DNA from: Hydractinia symbiolongicarpus
Taxonomy: Eukaryota; Cnidaria; Hydrozoa; Anthoathecata; Hydractiniidae
Length of the DNA: 64,000 bases
Direction of reading: 5' to 3'
Assembly: GCF_029227915.1 (NCBI RefSeq)
Contig: NC_079881.1
Location: 15,289,501-15,353,500, forward strand
This document shows positions 62,801-64,000 of the stretch, in pieces. Position numbers and translations under genes: made by a program. A model generated the notes under the pieces. The model was not told the DNA's origin. It did no database searches and saw only the letters and a program-made list of their open reading frames with translations. The first letter of the stretch is position 1. Each line of letters begins with the position of its first letter.

Positions 62801-64000
62801 AGTATGGTGGCGTTAAAACCATACTATTATTATTATTACTAGGTGATAAGACCCGTGAAAAAATCAGCTTAGGCACCAGAACAATGGGAAAATATGTTAT
62901 TTGAATTTTTTGAGGACGTAAGCAATAACCAGTCAATACACCAATTTTTTTATGAAATTTTTTTGGCCATTAGTTCTATTGTGTAGAGTTTAAAATCGTG
63001 ATCAATATAATGTACATATATAATATAATGAATCATGTGCTTTTGAAAAACAGTTACTGATATAATAAAGGTTTAAAAATTGCTCAAGTGTGTTCAAACT
63101 ACAAAAAAAATTCTTAAAAATTTGTATACCCGTTGCCTCTATTGTATAGAGCTTAAAACGAGTTTTTTTATGACATTATCAACCAATCTGTTCTGAACCA
63201 GGTAAGTTAACCCAGGTTTAGTCCCATTTTGGTCCCAGATGGTCCTTAGTTACCCACGCAGGAGATGACGTCAGTTATTTCCACCAGTTTATAACTTACT
63301 AGTCGATAAAAGCCCATCAAAAAATTCACTGAGGCAAAATAAGAATGAAAAAGAAGCGTTATTTGAATTTTGATGACGAAAATTAAAATTTTGTTTTTAC
63401 GTTGCCTGTATAGAGTTTAAACTCTTGATAAATAAAATTTATATTATCATGTGCTTTTGATGAGTGGTTAATGAGATATGAGGCTTAAAAATTTTGCTAA
63501 CGTCAGCAATGGCCTGTCAAAGCCCAAAAATTTTGTTTAGAAATTTTTACACCTGTTGACTTCATCGTATAGATCTTGAAACGCTGATCAAGAAAATGTA
63601 TAGGATCATGTACTTTTCACAAACGGTTGCAGAGATATTAGGGTTTGAAGGTTTTTTTGATGACGTCATCAACCCGTCCATTCCGAAACAGATGTTAGGA
63701 CCCAGGTTTGGCAAAATTGCCCAAATTGGTCCTAGGTGGTCCCTAGTTACCCACGCGGTGAAAAATCACTGACGTCACCACCTCGTTTCCAAGTTATTTG
63801 GCCTCAAAGTTTTAAGTGCACTGTAATGACTTCATTAATTTAAGATAGAATATTGTCGTTAAAGTATTGTTATTGAGGTCGCGCCCTAACGCCAGAAAAT
63901 TTAACATATTAGACATGCATTTTTAAAATAAGCATAAACAAAATGTGAAAAATAAGCAATAAATTGTGCCTCTGCAGAAATTTTTGTTTAGGTTTTAAAA
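11799..64000 (+). CDS. MFSD11: MFSD11 orthologue (UNC93-like MFS protein), 14 exons, 3' end beyond window
   Basis: Spliced gene whose exons encode an MFSD11/UNC93-family membrane protein, related to major-facilitator transporters; its substrate is not established. Exons: 11799-11897, 16304-16355, 18097-18112, 18334-18441, 20967-21046, 33249-33345, 33424-33482, 33989-34107, 45635-45693, 55760-55812, 56154-56219, 60276-60320, 61215-61298, 61367-61544. The total is 1115 bases (371 codons plus 2), with no stop, all GT-AG and all phases compatible. Recognisable blocks are [54 protein letters not shown] and [10 protein letters not shown]. Vertebrate MFSD11 is about 450 residues, so roughly 80-110 residues (the last membrane segments) lie beyond 64000. 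The acidic loop (exons 9-10) is the least conserved part, as in the family. The coding portion seen is intact. The introns carry almost all the repeats in the window. Confidence 0.93.
12044..12072. repeat. Interstitial telomere-like (TTAGGG)n tract
   Basis: Almost five perfect TTAGGG units. It lies inside ATTCGTA/TACGAAT-rich sequence (11961-12120 and 12495-12515) that resembles the ends of the minisatellite-bearing elements. Confidence 0.95.
12135..12493 (+). mobile_element. tRNA-derived SINE with (TCTA)n tail
   Basis: Starts with a tRNA-like head of about 75 bases: GGCGCCG, an A-box-like TAAGTGGTTATAGC, and the B box GGTTCGATTCC followed by CTCTTGACGGCG. An unrelated body of about 260 bases follows, then a TCTA microsatellite at 12471-12493. 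The pol III internal promoter boxes and microsatellite 3' end define a SINE. The microsatellite tail matches that of the CR1-like LINE at 5482-10397, a possible mobilising partner. Confidence 0.8.
12600..13480. repeat. Diverged tandem duplication (two copies of about 380-470 bp)
   Basis: Copy A starts near 12631 (GAGGATGCCGGTAAGC) and copy B near 13015 (GAGGGTGCCGATAAGC). Shared landmarks include TTATTTATCAAGTAAATCTTAT, CAGTTCTTTTAAGAACTT and AAAACACCGAACT (12962 and 13437). Copy B has about 90 extra bases rich in GCCCGAACTCGCCCGAA. Short frames here are not protein-like. Confidence 0.8.
13554..13662 (+). pseudogene. Possible zinc-finger fragment
   Basis: A 35-codon frame begins [14 protein letters not shown] and contains [10 protein letters not shown], a Cys-Cys...His...Cys spacing reminiscent of BED-type or other transposase-associated fingers. 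It stops at once, although a GTAAAC follows an ACTTG at 13656. The remainder of any protein was not found. Low confidence. Confidence 0.25.
13788..14131. repeat. Truncated copy of the foldback repeat seen at 59539-60176
   Basis: Shares TTCTCAAGATATTCA, TAATTATGCTGCAT, TTGATTAACATAATTTT and CCTCTTAATTTTT in order with the left half of the TTAA-flanked element at 59539-60176. It lacks the inverted partner and both termini. Confidence 0.75.
14598..15480 (-). pseudogene. Helitron-like N-terminal fragment, decayed
   Basis: On the minus strand, a charged Arg/Gln-rich repeat ([15 protein letters not shown], about 15400-15140) is followed by CCLCLQKF, and then, after a gap with stops, by a block [15 protein letters not shown] ... 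[12 protein letters not shown] (about 14850-14770). That order resembles the Helitron_like_N region preceding the Rep/helicase protein (G.IYH..GSL.P...P.FAQLYIYD). No Rep or helicase domain is present. Several stops interrupt it. Assignment is from motif memory only. Confidence 0.4.
16304..16355 (+). CDS. MFSD11: MFSD11 exon 2
   Basis: Acceptor TTTTTAG before 16304, donor GTAAGT after 16355, 52 bases, leaves one base of a codon. It encodes [17 protein letters not shown], matching the variable extracytosolic loop after membrane segment 1. Confidence 0.85.
16356..18096 (+). other. MFSD11 intron 2 (1741 bp)
   Basis: AT-rich. 17200-17450 is dense in TTACCAATACT/AGTAATAC words in both orientations, related to sequence at 39700-39860. 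No gene was recognised. Confidence 0.6.
18097..18112 (+). CDS. MFSD11: MFSD11 exon 3, a 16-base micro-exon
   Basis: Bounded by acceptor TTTTAG (18091-18096) and donor GTATGT (18113). The 16 bases bridge phase 1 to phase 2 and supply NKGYI, giving the conserved run GYIS-LSIIY across exons 2-4. Without it exons 2 and 4 do not join in frame. Confidence 0.8.
18334..18441 (+). CDS. MFSD11: MFSD11 exon 4 (membrane segments 2-3)
   Basis: 108 bases after acceptor TTTTAG, donor GTAAGC. It encodes [14 protein letters not shown], then [18 protein letters not shown], the second membrane helix and GPR loop typical of UNC93/MFSD11. Confidence 0.92.
18545..19797. repeat. Possible non-autonomous DNA element with TAACCCGCACC motifs at both ends
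   Basis: Both ends carry ATACGGTA (18545 and 19791) and clusters of ATAACCCGCACC-like words (18549-18630 and 19708-19775); the right cluster includes the palindrome AACCCGCGGGTT. The interior is AT-rich with no transposase. Boundaries and class (possibly pogo/Tigger-like) are uncertain. Confidence 0.35.
19981..20850. mobile_element. TIR element with 53-bp minisatellite, in MFSD11 intron 4
   Basis: Termini GTGATGCTCTCT (19981-19992) and AGAGAGCATCAC (20839-20850) are perfect inverted repeats. AATT flanks both sides, either a target duplication or part of the inverted repeat. Inside each end are arrays of AATACGAAAT/TTTCGTATTT words. The centre is a six-unit minisatellite. There is no open frame of note, so it is non-autonomous. 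A relative lies at 38276-39015. Confidence 0.85.
20333..20640. repeat. Minisatellite, 53-bp unit, about 6 copies
   Basis: ACGTTTT recurs at 20333, 20386, 20439, 20492, 20545 and 20598, exactly 53 bases apart each time. Each unit includes TCATTTTAGAATGAAATACG, GGCAACTTT and a CTTCGCAGGG-like end. Confidence 0.95.
20967..21046 (+). CDS. MFSD11: MFSD11 exon 5 (membrane segment 3-4)
   Basis: 80 bases after a T-rich acceptor, donor GTAAGT. It encodes [19 protein letters not shown] plus VVGVGAA, very close to the vertebrate segment YIAVFIQPF...ASVFIGIAAA. Confidence 0.92.
21541..21845. repeat. Dispersed repeat with TGATGACGTCATCA palindrome, copy 1
   Basis: Homologous to 63600-63905 over its whole length: ACGGTTGCAGAGATATT, the palindrome TGATGACGTCATCA, CCCAGGTTTGG, CCCAAATTGGTCC, GTGGTCC, TTATTTGGCCTCAAAGTTTTA. 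The palindrome contains the CREB/ATF consensus TGACGTCA. It is non-coding. Confidence 0.85.
23199..23203 (+). repeat. Copia target-site duplication, left copy (TTAGG)
   Basis: TTAGG precedes the element and recurs at 27860-27864. The uninterrupted right arm has a single copy (as CCTAA, 30644-30648) at the same position, which proves the duplication. Confidence 0.92.
23204..23281 (+). repeat. Copia 5' LTR, lacking its last 36-40 bases
   Basis: Matches the first 79 bases of the 3' LTR with a one-base gap and a few substitutions, then stops at CACATTC, directly followed by the primer-binding site. The 3' LTR continues a further 38 or so bases to GCTGCA. Confidence 0.8.
23282..23296 (+). promoter_or_regulatory. 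Copia primer-binding site
   Basis: TGGTAGCAGAGGCTA resembles the classic Copia site TGGTATCAGAGC, complementary to initiator Met-tRNA sequence, and sits right after the 5' LTR. Confidence 0.6.
23305..24130 (+). pseudogene. Copia gag (capsid and zinc knuckle), broken
   Basis: ATG at 23305 starts the gag frame; an in-frame TGA lies at 23380-23385 (a Trp position in the family) and a frameshift near 23688. Recognisable parts are a capsid-type helix region ([23 protein letters not shown]), a basic RGRGRGG linker, and a CX2CX4HX4C zinc knuckle ([14 protein letters not shown], 24029-24070) preceded by a stop. By family knowledge gag packages the element RNA. Confidence 0.85.
24134..24640 (+). pseudogene. 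Copia aspartic protease region, broken
   Basis: Contains [12 protein letters not shown] with the catalytic Asp-Ser-Gly near 24190, then a shift near 24350 into the frame with [14 protein letters not shown] (flap/C-terminal part), and another shift near 24600. It would process the gag-pol polyprotein in an intact element. Confidence 0.8.
24641..25887 (+). pseudogene. Copia integrase, broken
   Basis: Zinc-binding HHCC region (LHKQFGH and CDTC near 24770), then the DDE core: [17 protein letters not shown] (about 25025) and ACERHN with the catalytic Glu (about 25135). A GKG-like C-terminal segment has [14 protein letters not shown]. There is a frameshift near 24940 and the frame ends at 25887. 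It precedes RT, as in Copia. Confidence 0.88.
25884..26896 (+). pseudogene. Copia reverse transcriptase, broken
   Basis: Open segments carry [15 protein letters not shown] followed by an in-frame TGA (26289), [23 protein letters not shown], and the active-site YVDD at 26654-26665, which lies in a shifted frame after a stop at 26643. The segment ends with [10 protein letters not shown] and a stop at 26894. Family role: copying element RNA to DNA. Confidence 0.88.
26897..27573 (+). pseudogene. Copia RNase H, broken
   Basis: Frame with [21 protein letters not shown] (catalytic Asp), [12 protein letters not shown] (catalytic Glu), and [10 protein letters not shown], where the family usually has Asp-Asn; here the Asp is replaced by Asn. 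It ends [12 protein letters not shown] and stops at 27573. The missing Asp adds to evidence of inactivity. Confidence 0.85.
27742..27859 (+). repeat. Copia 3' LTR, 118 bp
   Basis: Begins TGTCATTATGTTC, ends TTTGCTGCA, and is followed by TTAGG. TG...CA ends are as expected. A purine-rich GGAGAGAGAATG at 27720-27730 precedes it and could be the polypurine tract. Confidence 0.85.
28010..29090 (+). mobile_element. RTE-like LINE fragment, plus strand, internally deleted
   Basis: Starts with the RT fingers part (QIKTEW-like), and runs to a FGF-type block and a FIDxxKAF-like block near 28484. It then jumps to the C-terminal part (NFCYLGD-like onward), ending in the conserved 3' end CCATGCTATCATGGAAAACAG with GAATGATGAATATG. 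It is full of stops. Its 5' portion lies in the left inverted-repeat arm. Confidence 0.8.
29091..29506. other. Centre of the inverted repeat; no gene
   Basis: Contains a small hairpin (TGTATGTGA at about 29444 and TCACATACA at about 29471). Nothing else was recognised. Confidence 0.4.
29507..30505 (-). mobile_element. RTE-like LINE fragment, minus strand, both ends missing
   Basis: Minus-strand counterpart of the fragment at 28010, retaining the middle RT section ([44 protein letters not shown]) and the cysteine-rich CRKG...[10 protein letters not shown] region, but not the C-terminal third or tail. Many stops. Its 5' portion forms the right inverted-repeat arm. Confidence 0.8.
31936..33066. 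other. No recognisable feature
   Basis: AT-rich intronic sequence between the inverted repeat and an RTE tail. No coding or repeat structure was identified. Confidence 0.4.
33067..33236 (+). mobile_element. RTE-like LINE 3' end fragment
   Basis: Contains a degraded EPRGRQK (RTE C-terminal PRGRPRK motif), then CCGGTCCAACCCAGCATGGG and a GACGACGATGATG tail, the conserved 3' end of the RTE family here. It ends 12 bases before MFSD11 exon 6. Confidence 0.75.
33249..33345 (+). CDS. MFSD11: MFSD11 exon 6
   Basis: 97 bases after TCTTTTATTTAG, donor GTGACA. It encodes [12 protein letters not shown], then [15 protein letters not shown], the most conserved block of the family (membrane segment 4-5). 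Confidence 0.94.
33424..33482 (+). CDS. MFSD11: MFSD11 exon 7
   Basis: 59 bases after a 78-base intron with acceptor TTCTTTTTCCAG, donor GTAAGT. It encodes [19 protein letters not shown], matching vertebrate SLFFGNLYIYFAW. Confidence 0.92.
33989..34107 (+). CDS. MFSD11: MFSD11 exon 8 (membrane segment 6)
   Basis: 119 bases between acceptor ACTTAAG and donor GTAGGT, ends in phase 0. It encodes [18 protein letters not shown], then [15 protein letters not shown], a membrane helix followed by the start of the central cytosolic loop. Confidence 0.88.
34860..35805 (+). pseudogene. Penelope-like reverse transcriptase fragment
   Basis: Open frame 35067-35648 plus flanking segments in shifted frames ([10 protein letters not shown] near 34960; a QGG-containing block at 35660-35700). 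Landmarks are [18 protein letters not shown] (35200 region), RFIDDL with the catalytic Asp pair near 35325, and [11 protein letters not shown]. This set of motifs suits a Penelope-like RT rather than LINE or LTR types; a group II intron-like or other RT lineage is less likely. An AT dinucleotide run (35478-35500) sits in the coding part. No GIY-YIG endonuclease was found. Frameshifts near 35067 and 35648 mark it as dead. Confidence 0.6.
36225..36365. repeat. Hairpin-rich segment downstream of the Penelope-like RT
   Basis: CCAGTGCAATTG (36280-36291) pairs with CAGTTGCACTGG (36319-36330), and CTGATG TGT CATCAG (36337-36351) forms a tight stem. Such structures occur in non-coding ends of Penelope-like elements. 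The family link is inference. Confidence 0.4.
37427..37685 (+). mobile_element. RTE-like LINE 3' end fragment
   Basis: Encodes in degraded form the C-terminal part with [17 protein letters not shown], then ends CCAACCCATGCTAGC and GAATGATGAATGATGATGATC. It is 5'-truncated. Confidence 0.85.
38276..39015. mobile_element. Relative of the 19981-20850 TIR element, left end lost
   Basis: Matches that element from TACGAAATTCTA through TTACGTGTATCAAGTGAG to the right terminus, where AGAGAGTATCAC (39004-39015) differs by one base from the intact terminus. It contains a minisatellite with starts at 38470, 38523, 38576, 38630, 38683 and 38734 (spacing 51-54). Confidence 0.85.
38470..38790. repeat. Minisatellite, about 53-bp unit, about 6 copies
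   Basis: Units contain ACGTTTTCTCGTCATTTT, AATGAAATACG and CTTCGCAGGG, homologous to the array at 20333-20640. Confidence 0.92.
39016..39512. other. No recognisable feature
   Basis: Contains a GTGTGTGTGGGTGG stretch near 39078. No coding signal was seen. Confidence 0.4.
39513..40947. repeat. Recent tandem duplication, two copies of 718 bp
   Basis: 39513-40230 is repeated as 40231-40947. I saw only about two differences (GCTTAATGTCC versus GCTTAACGTCC, and one A/T-run length change). The copy includes the last 80 or so bases of the RTE element at its right, so it arose after that insertion, or is an assembly artefact. Confidence 0.9.
40884..41513 (-). pseudogene. RTE C-terminal domain, open segment
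   Basis: About 209 codons in frame: [62 protein letters not shown]. This is the conserved thumb/C-terminal region of RTE-type RTs in marine invertebrates. It is separated from the RT by a frameshift near 41515-41560. Confidence 0.85.
41560..42820 (-). pseudogene. RTE reverse transcriptase and cysteine-rich finger
   Basis: Two overlapping open segments (42820-42104 and 42207-41560) joined by a frameshift. Landmarks are [63 protein letters not shown] at 41845-41856, then [18 protein letters not shown] and [10 protein letters not shown], a PHD-like zinc finger after the palm. Family role: target-primed reverse transcription. Confidence 0.88.
42821..43280 (-). pseudogene. RTE linker between endonuclease and RT
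   Basis: Minus-strand reading in two frames gives charged sequence ([31 protein letters not shown]), the usual helical linker in this family. A frameshift lies near 43290. Confidence 0.65.
43281..44051 (-). pseudogene. RTE APE-type endonuclease
   Basis: Open frame of about 256 codons: [28 protein letters not shown] (catalytic Glu), [32 protein letters not shown] (catalytic Asp/Asn), SRLITYK. The terminal SDH block is missing because the frame shifts at 43290. Similar proteins are often annotated craniofacial development protein 2-like; that is a retroelement domain. Confidence 0.85.
45635..45693 (+). CDS. MFSD11: MFSD11 exon 9 (acidic central loop)
   Basis: 59 bases after acceptor GTCCTTTAG, donor GTATTT, starts phase 0 and ends phase 2. 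It encodes [19 protein letters not shown], corresponding in position to the acidic loop of vertebrate MFSD11. It is too short and divergent to be certain by sequence alone; the phase and placement support it. Confidence 0.75.
49866..50010 (-). repeat. Dispersed hairpin repeat, copy 1
   Basis: On the minus strand: CTAGTCGGTGGCC, the hairpin CCCGTGGAAAAATCCACGGG, TTCACCCGTCCTTT, then ACCATTTTGCGTGACAGACAG. Homologous to 62117-62262 on the plus strand. Confidence 0.8.
50515..51711 (-). mobile_element. RTE-like LINE, 5'-truncated copy
   Basis: Aligns closely to 40865-42050 and departs from it at 51711, in the RT palm region. It ends in (ATC)n-type tail sequence at 50515-50536. YADD lies at 51504-51515. 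Confidence 0.92.
50544..51812 (-). CDS. Open frame of truncated RTE: RT palm, finger, C-terminal domain
   Basis: An unbroken 422-codon frame. About 33 N-terminal residues come from flanking DNA past the truncation point; the rest runs from [15 protein letters not shown] through [19 protein letters not shown], the CRKGVGSN...HWVHKKCSS finger, and [10 protein letters not shown]. Unlike the 40853 copy it has no frameshift, so it is younger or, less likely, conserved. It lacks the endonuclease and RT fingers and should not be autonomous. A fused start codon is accidental. Confidence 0.75.
   Translation of the reverse strand: MGEFQVCCISYTFRPYIKNTAAMGSRFSDMLVYHEWLVTMVHSMYSNARSRVRINNSLSDEFSVNVGVHQGSVLSPLLFILVLEALSMEFRTGCPWELLYADDLVFIAESMEELVEKFEKWKKGLEEKGLKVNTAKSKVMISSIAAMCDLVVGKWPCGVCRKGVGSNSIFCQTCKHWVHKKCSSISGRLRAGIQFVCKRCKGEIIENEVFPALMMYNSGSLEIVKNFCYLGDMLGSEGGVGRSVTCRIGSAWKKFRELLPLLTSRVLSIEVKGRLYEACVRSVMLYGSETWAVKQEDLDRLERNDMRMVRWMCNASLIDRKSSDELKSRLSLRRIKDVIQIRRLNWLGHFERMEEDNWVRKCRDLIVPGAKPRGRPRKTWQEVIRTDLIERKLSLDLTQSRSDCNRVINIPRPTHASMENGR
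55760..55812 (+). CDS. MFSD11: MFSD11 exon 10 (central loop)
   Basis: 53 bases after TGTAACTAG, donor GTAAGG. It encodes [17 protein letters not shown], a serine-rich loop leading into the helix of exon 11. The phases on both sides fit. Sequence conservation is low, as expected for this loop. Confidence 0.75.
56154..56219 (+). CDS. MFSD11: MFSD11 exon 11 (membrane segment 7)
   Basis: 66 bases after a T-rich acceptor TTTTTTAG, donor GTAATT. It encodes [18 protein letters not shown], then IAYT, matching vertebrate KSFKLCVTKEMLLLSITTAYT. Confidence 0.9.
58315..59025 (-). pseudogene. Possible membrane-protein pseudogene, unrecognised
   Basis: Two minus-strand frames rich in hydrophobic helices: 59021-58806 ([19 protein letters not shown], then [19 protein letters not shown]) and 58554-58315 ([19 protein letters not shown], then [17 protein letters not shown]). 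The spacing and helix-charged-loop-helix pattern recall a multi-pass receptor or transporter. Stops separate the parts and no diagnostic motif is visible. It may be chance in T-rich antisense sequence. Confidence 0.22.
59539..60176. mobile_element. Foldback MITE flanked by TTAA
   Basis: TTAA at 59535-59538 and 60177-60180 flanks inverted ends AAGGGAACC...GGTATAAAATGATGTT. The arms stay paired inward for most of the length: GGTTAATTGATTAACATAA against TTATGTTAATCAATTAACC, and GTCCCAGACCTCTTA against TAAGAGGCCTGGGAC. A TTAA target is typical of piggyBac and Kolobok superfamilies; the class cannot be fixed without a transposase. Confidence 0.88.
60276..60320 (+). CDS. MFSD11: MFSD11 exon 12
   Basis: 45 bases after TTTTCAG, donor GTAAGT. 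It encodes [14 protein letters not shown], nearly identical to vertebrate [12 protein letters not shown]. Confidence 0.93.
60321..61214 (+). other. MFSD11 intron 12 (894 bp)
   Basis: AT-rich; no repeat or gene was recognised. Confidence 0.5.
61215..61298 (+). CDS. MFSD11: MFSD11 exon 13
   Basis: 84 bases after TTTTTTAAG, donor GTATGC. It encodes [19 protein letters not shown], then MIGTGEIT, matching the IGLSGIFIGIGEI segment of vertebrates. Confidence 0.9.
61367..61544 (+). CDS. MFSD11: MFSD11 exon 14 (last exon in window)
   Basis: 178 bases after a 68-base intron with acceptor TTTCGCAG, donor GTATGT, ends in phase 2. It encodes [20 protein letters not shown], then [25 protein letters not shown], and a short acidic end. 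It is highly similar to vertebrate GRNPVVLLGILVH...YLIFLNMPGDAPIAP. The next exon (LLGLGDS region) was sought to 64000 and not found. Confidence 0.94.
62117..62262 (+). repeat. Dispersed hairpin repeat, copy 2
   Basis: CTAGTCGTTAGCCCCTG, AAAAAATCCATG, TTCGCCCGTCCTTT, CTACCATTTTGCGTGACAGACAGACAGACGTATACGGG. Homologous to the minus-strand copy at 49866-50010; the hairpin is partly decayed here. It ends with a GACA run and TATAATATAGAT. Confidence 0.8.
62840..63905. repeat. Array of CRE-palindrome-related repeats
   Basis: Degenerate units each contain part of: GATAAAA.CC..., GAGGCA...AATGG, TTTGATGACGTCA.CAACC.GTC, CCAGGTTT, TGGTCC.AGGTGGTCC.TAGTTACCCACGC. Units start near 62850, 63050, 63300 and 63590. 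The last (63600-63905) is the closest match to 21541-21845. Confidence 0.75.

Larger units (their letters stand above)
61545..64000 (+). other. MFSD11 intron 14, start
   Basis: Contains a hairpin repeat (62117-62262) and a run of CRE-palindrome-related repeats (62840-63905). 62280-62830 shows nothing recognisable. Confidence 0.7.

Overview
The window looks like AT-rich nuclear DNA from an invertebrate animal, most plausibly a cnidarian. It has spliced genes with GT-AG introns, a TTAGGG-type interstitial telomeric tract, and CR1-like, RTE-like, Penelope-like and Copia retroelements. The cnidarian placement is inference; no species marker is present.

The only convincing host gene with an unbroken reading frame is a plus-strand orthologue of MFSD11 (UNC93-like major-facilitator family). 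It starts at 11799 and runs off the right edge. I assembled 14 exons from 11799 to 61544 by matching the protein family and checking splice phase at every junction: 1115 coding bases, 371 codons plus two bases, all GT-AG, all phases compatible. One exon is only 16 bases long. The introns range from 68 bases to more than 12 kb and hold nearly everything else in the window.

Left of MFSD11 (1-11798): a palindromic MITE-like element (81-876); a decayed RecQ-like helicase gene on the plus strand (913-2355) that meets, tail to tail, a decayed minus-strand gene (2225-4519) with a ZAD-like zinc finger and a DUF6589-like region; a tandem repeat of about 164 bp; then a long 5'-truncated CR1-like LINE (5482-10397, minus). 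The LINE is cut by a 1.4-kb terminal-inverted-repeat element (7768-9175) that carries a minisatellite of about 53 bp and shows no target duplication.

Inside MFSD11. Intron 1: telomere-like tract, tRNA-derived SINE, GC-richer duplicated block, Helitron-like fragment. Intron 4: a second TIR element with a 53-bp minisatellite (19981-20850). Intron 5: an inverted repeat with arms of about 1.9 kb (21900-31935). Its left arm is split by a 4.66-kb degenerate Copia element, and two RTE fragments converge in its centre. Intron 8: Penelope-like RT fragment, a relative of the 53-bp minisatellite element, a nearly identical 718-bp tandem duplication, and a nearly full-length but frameshifted RTE element. 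Intron 9: a 5'-truncated RTE copy with an open frame. Intron 11: a 638-bp foldback MITE flanked by TTAA. Intron 14 and others: dispersed repeats containing the palindrome TGATGACGTCATCA.

The two patterns that most merit attention are the repeated architecture of terminal ATTCGTA-type motifs around a 53-bp minisatellite, and the RecQ-like / ZAD-DUF6589-like convergent gene pair, which could be the remains of a mobile element. Neither can be proven from this window alone.
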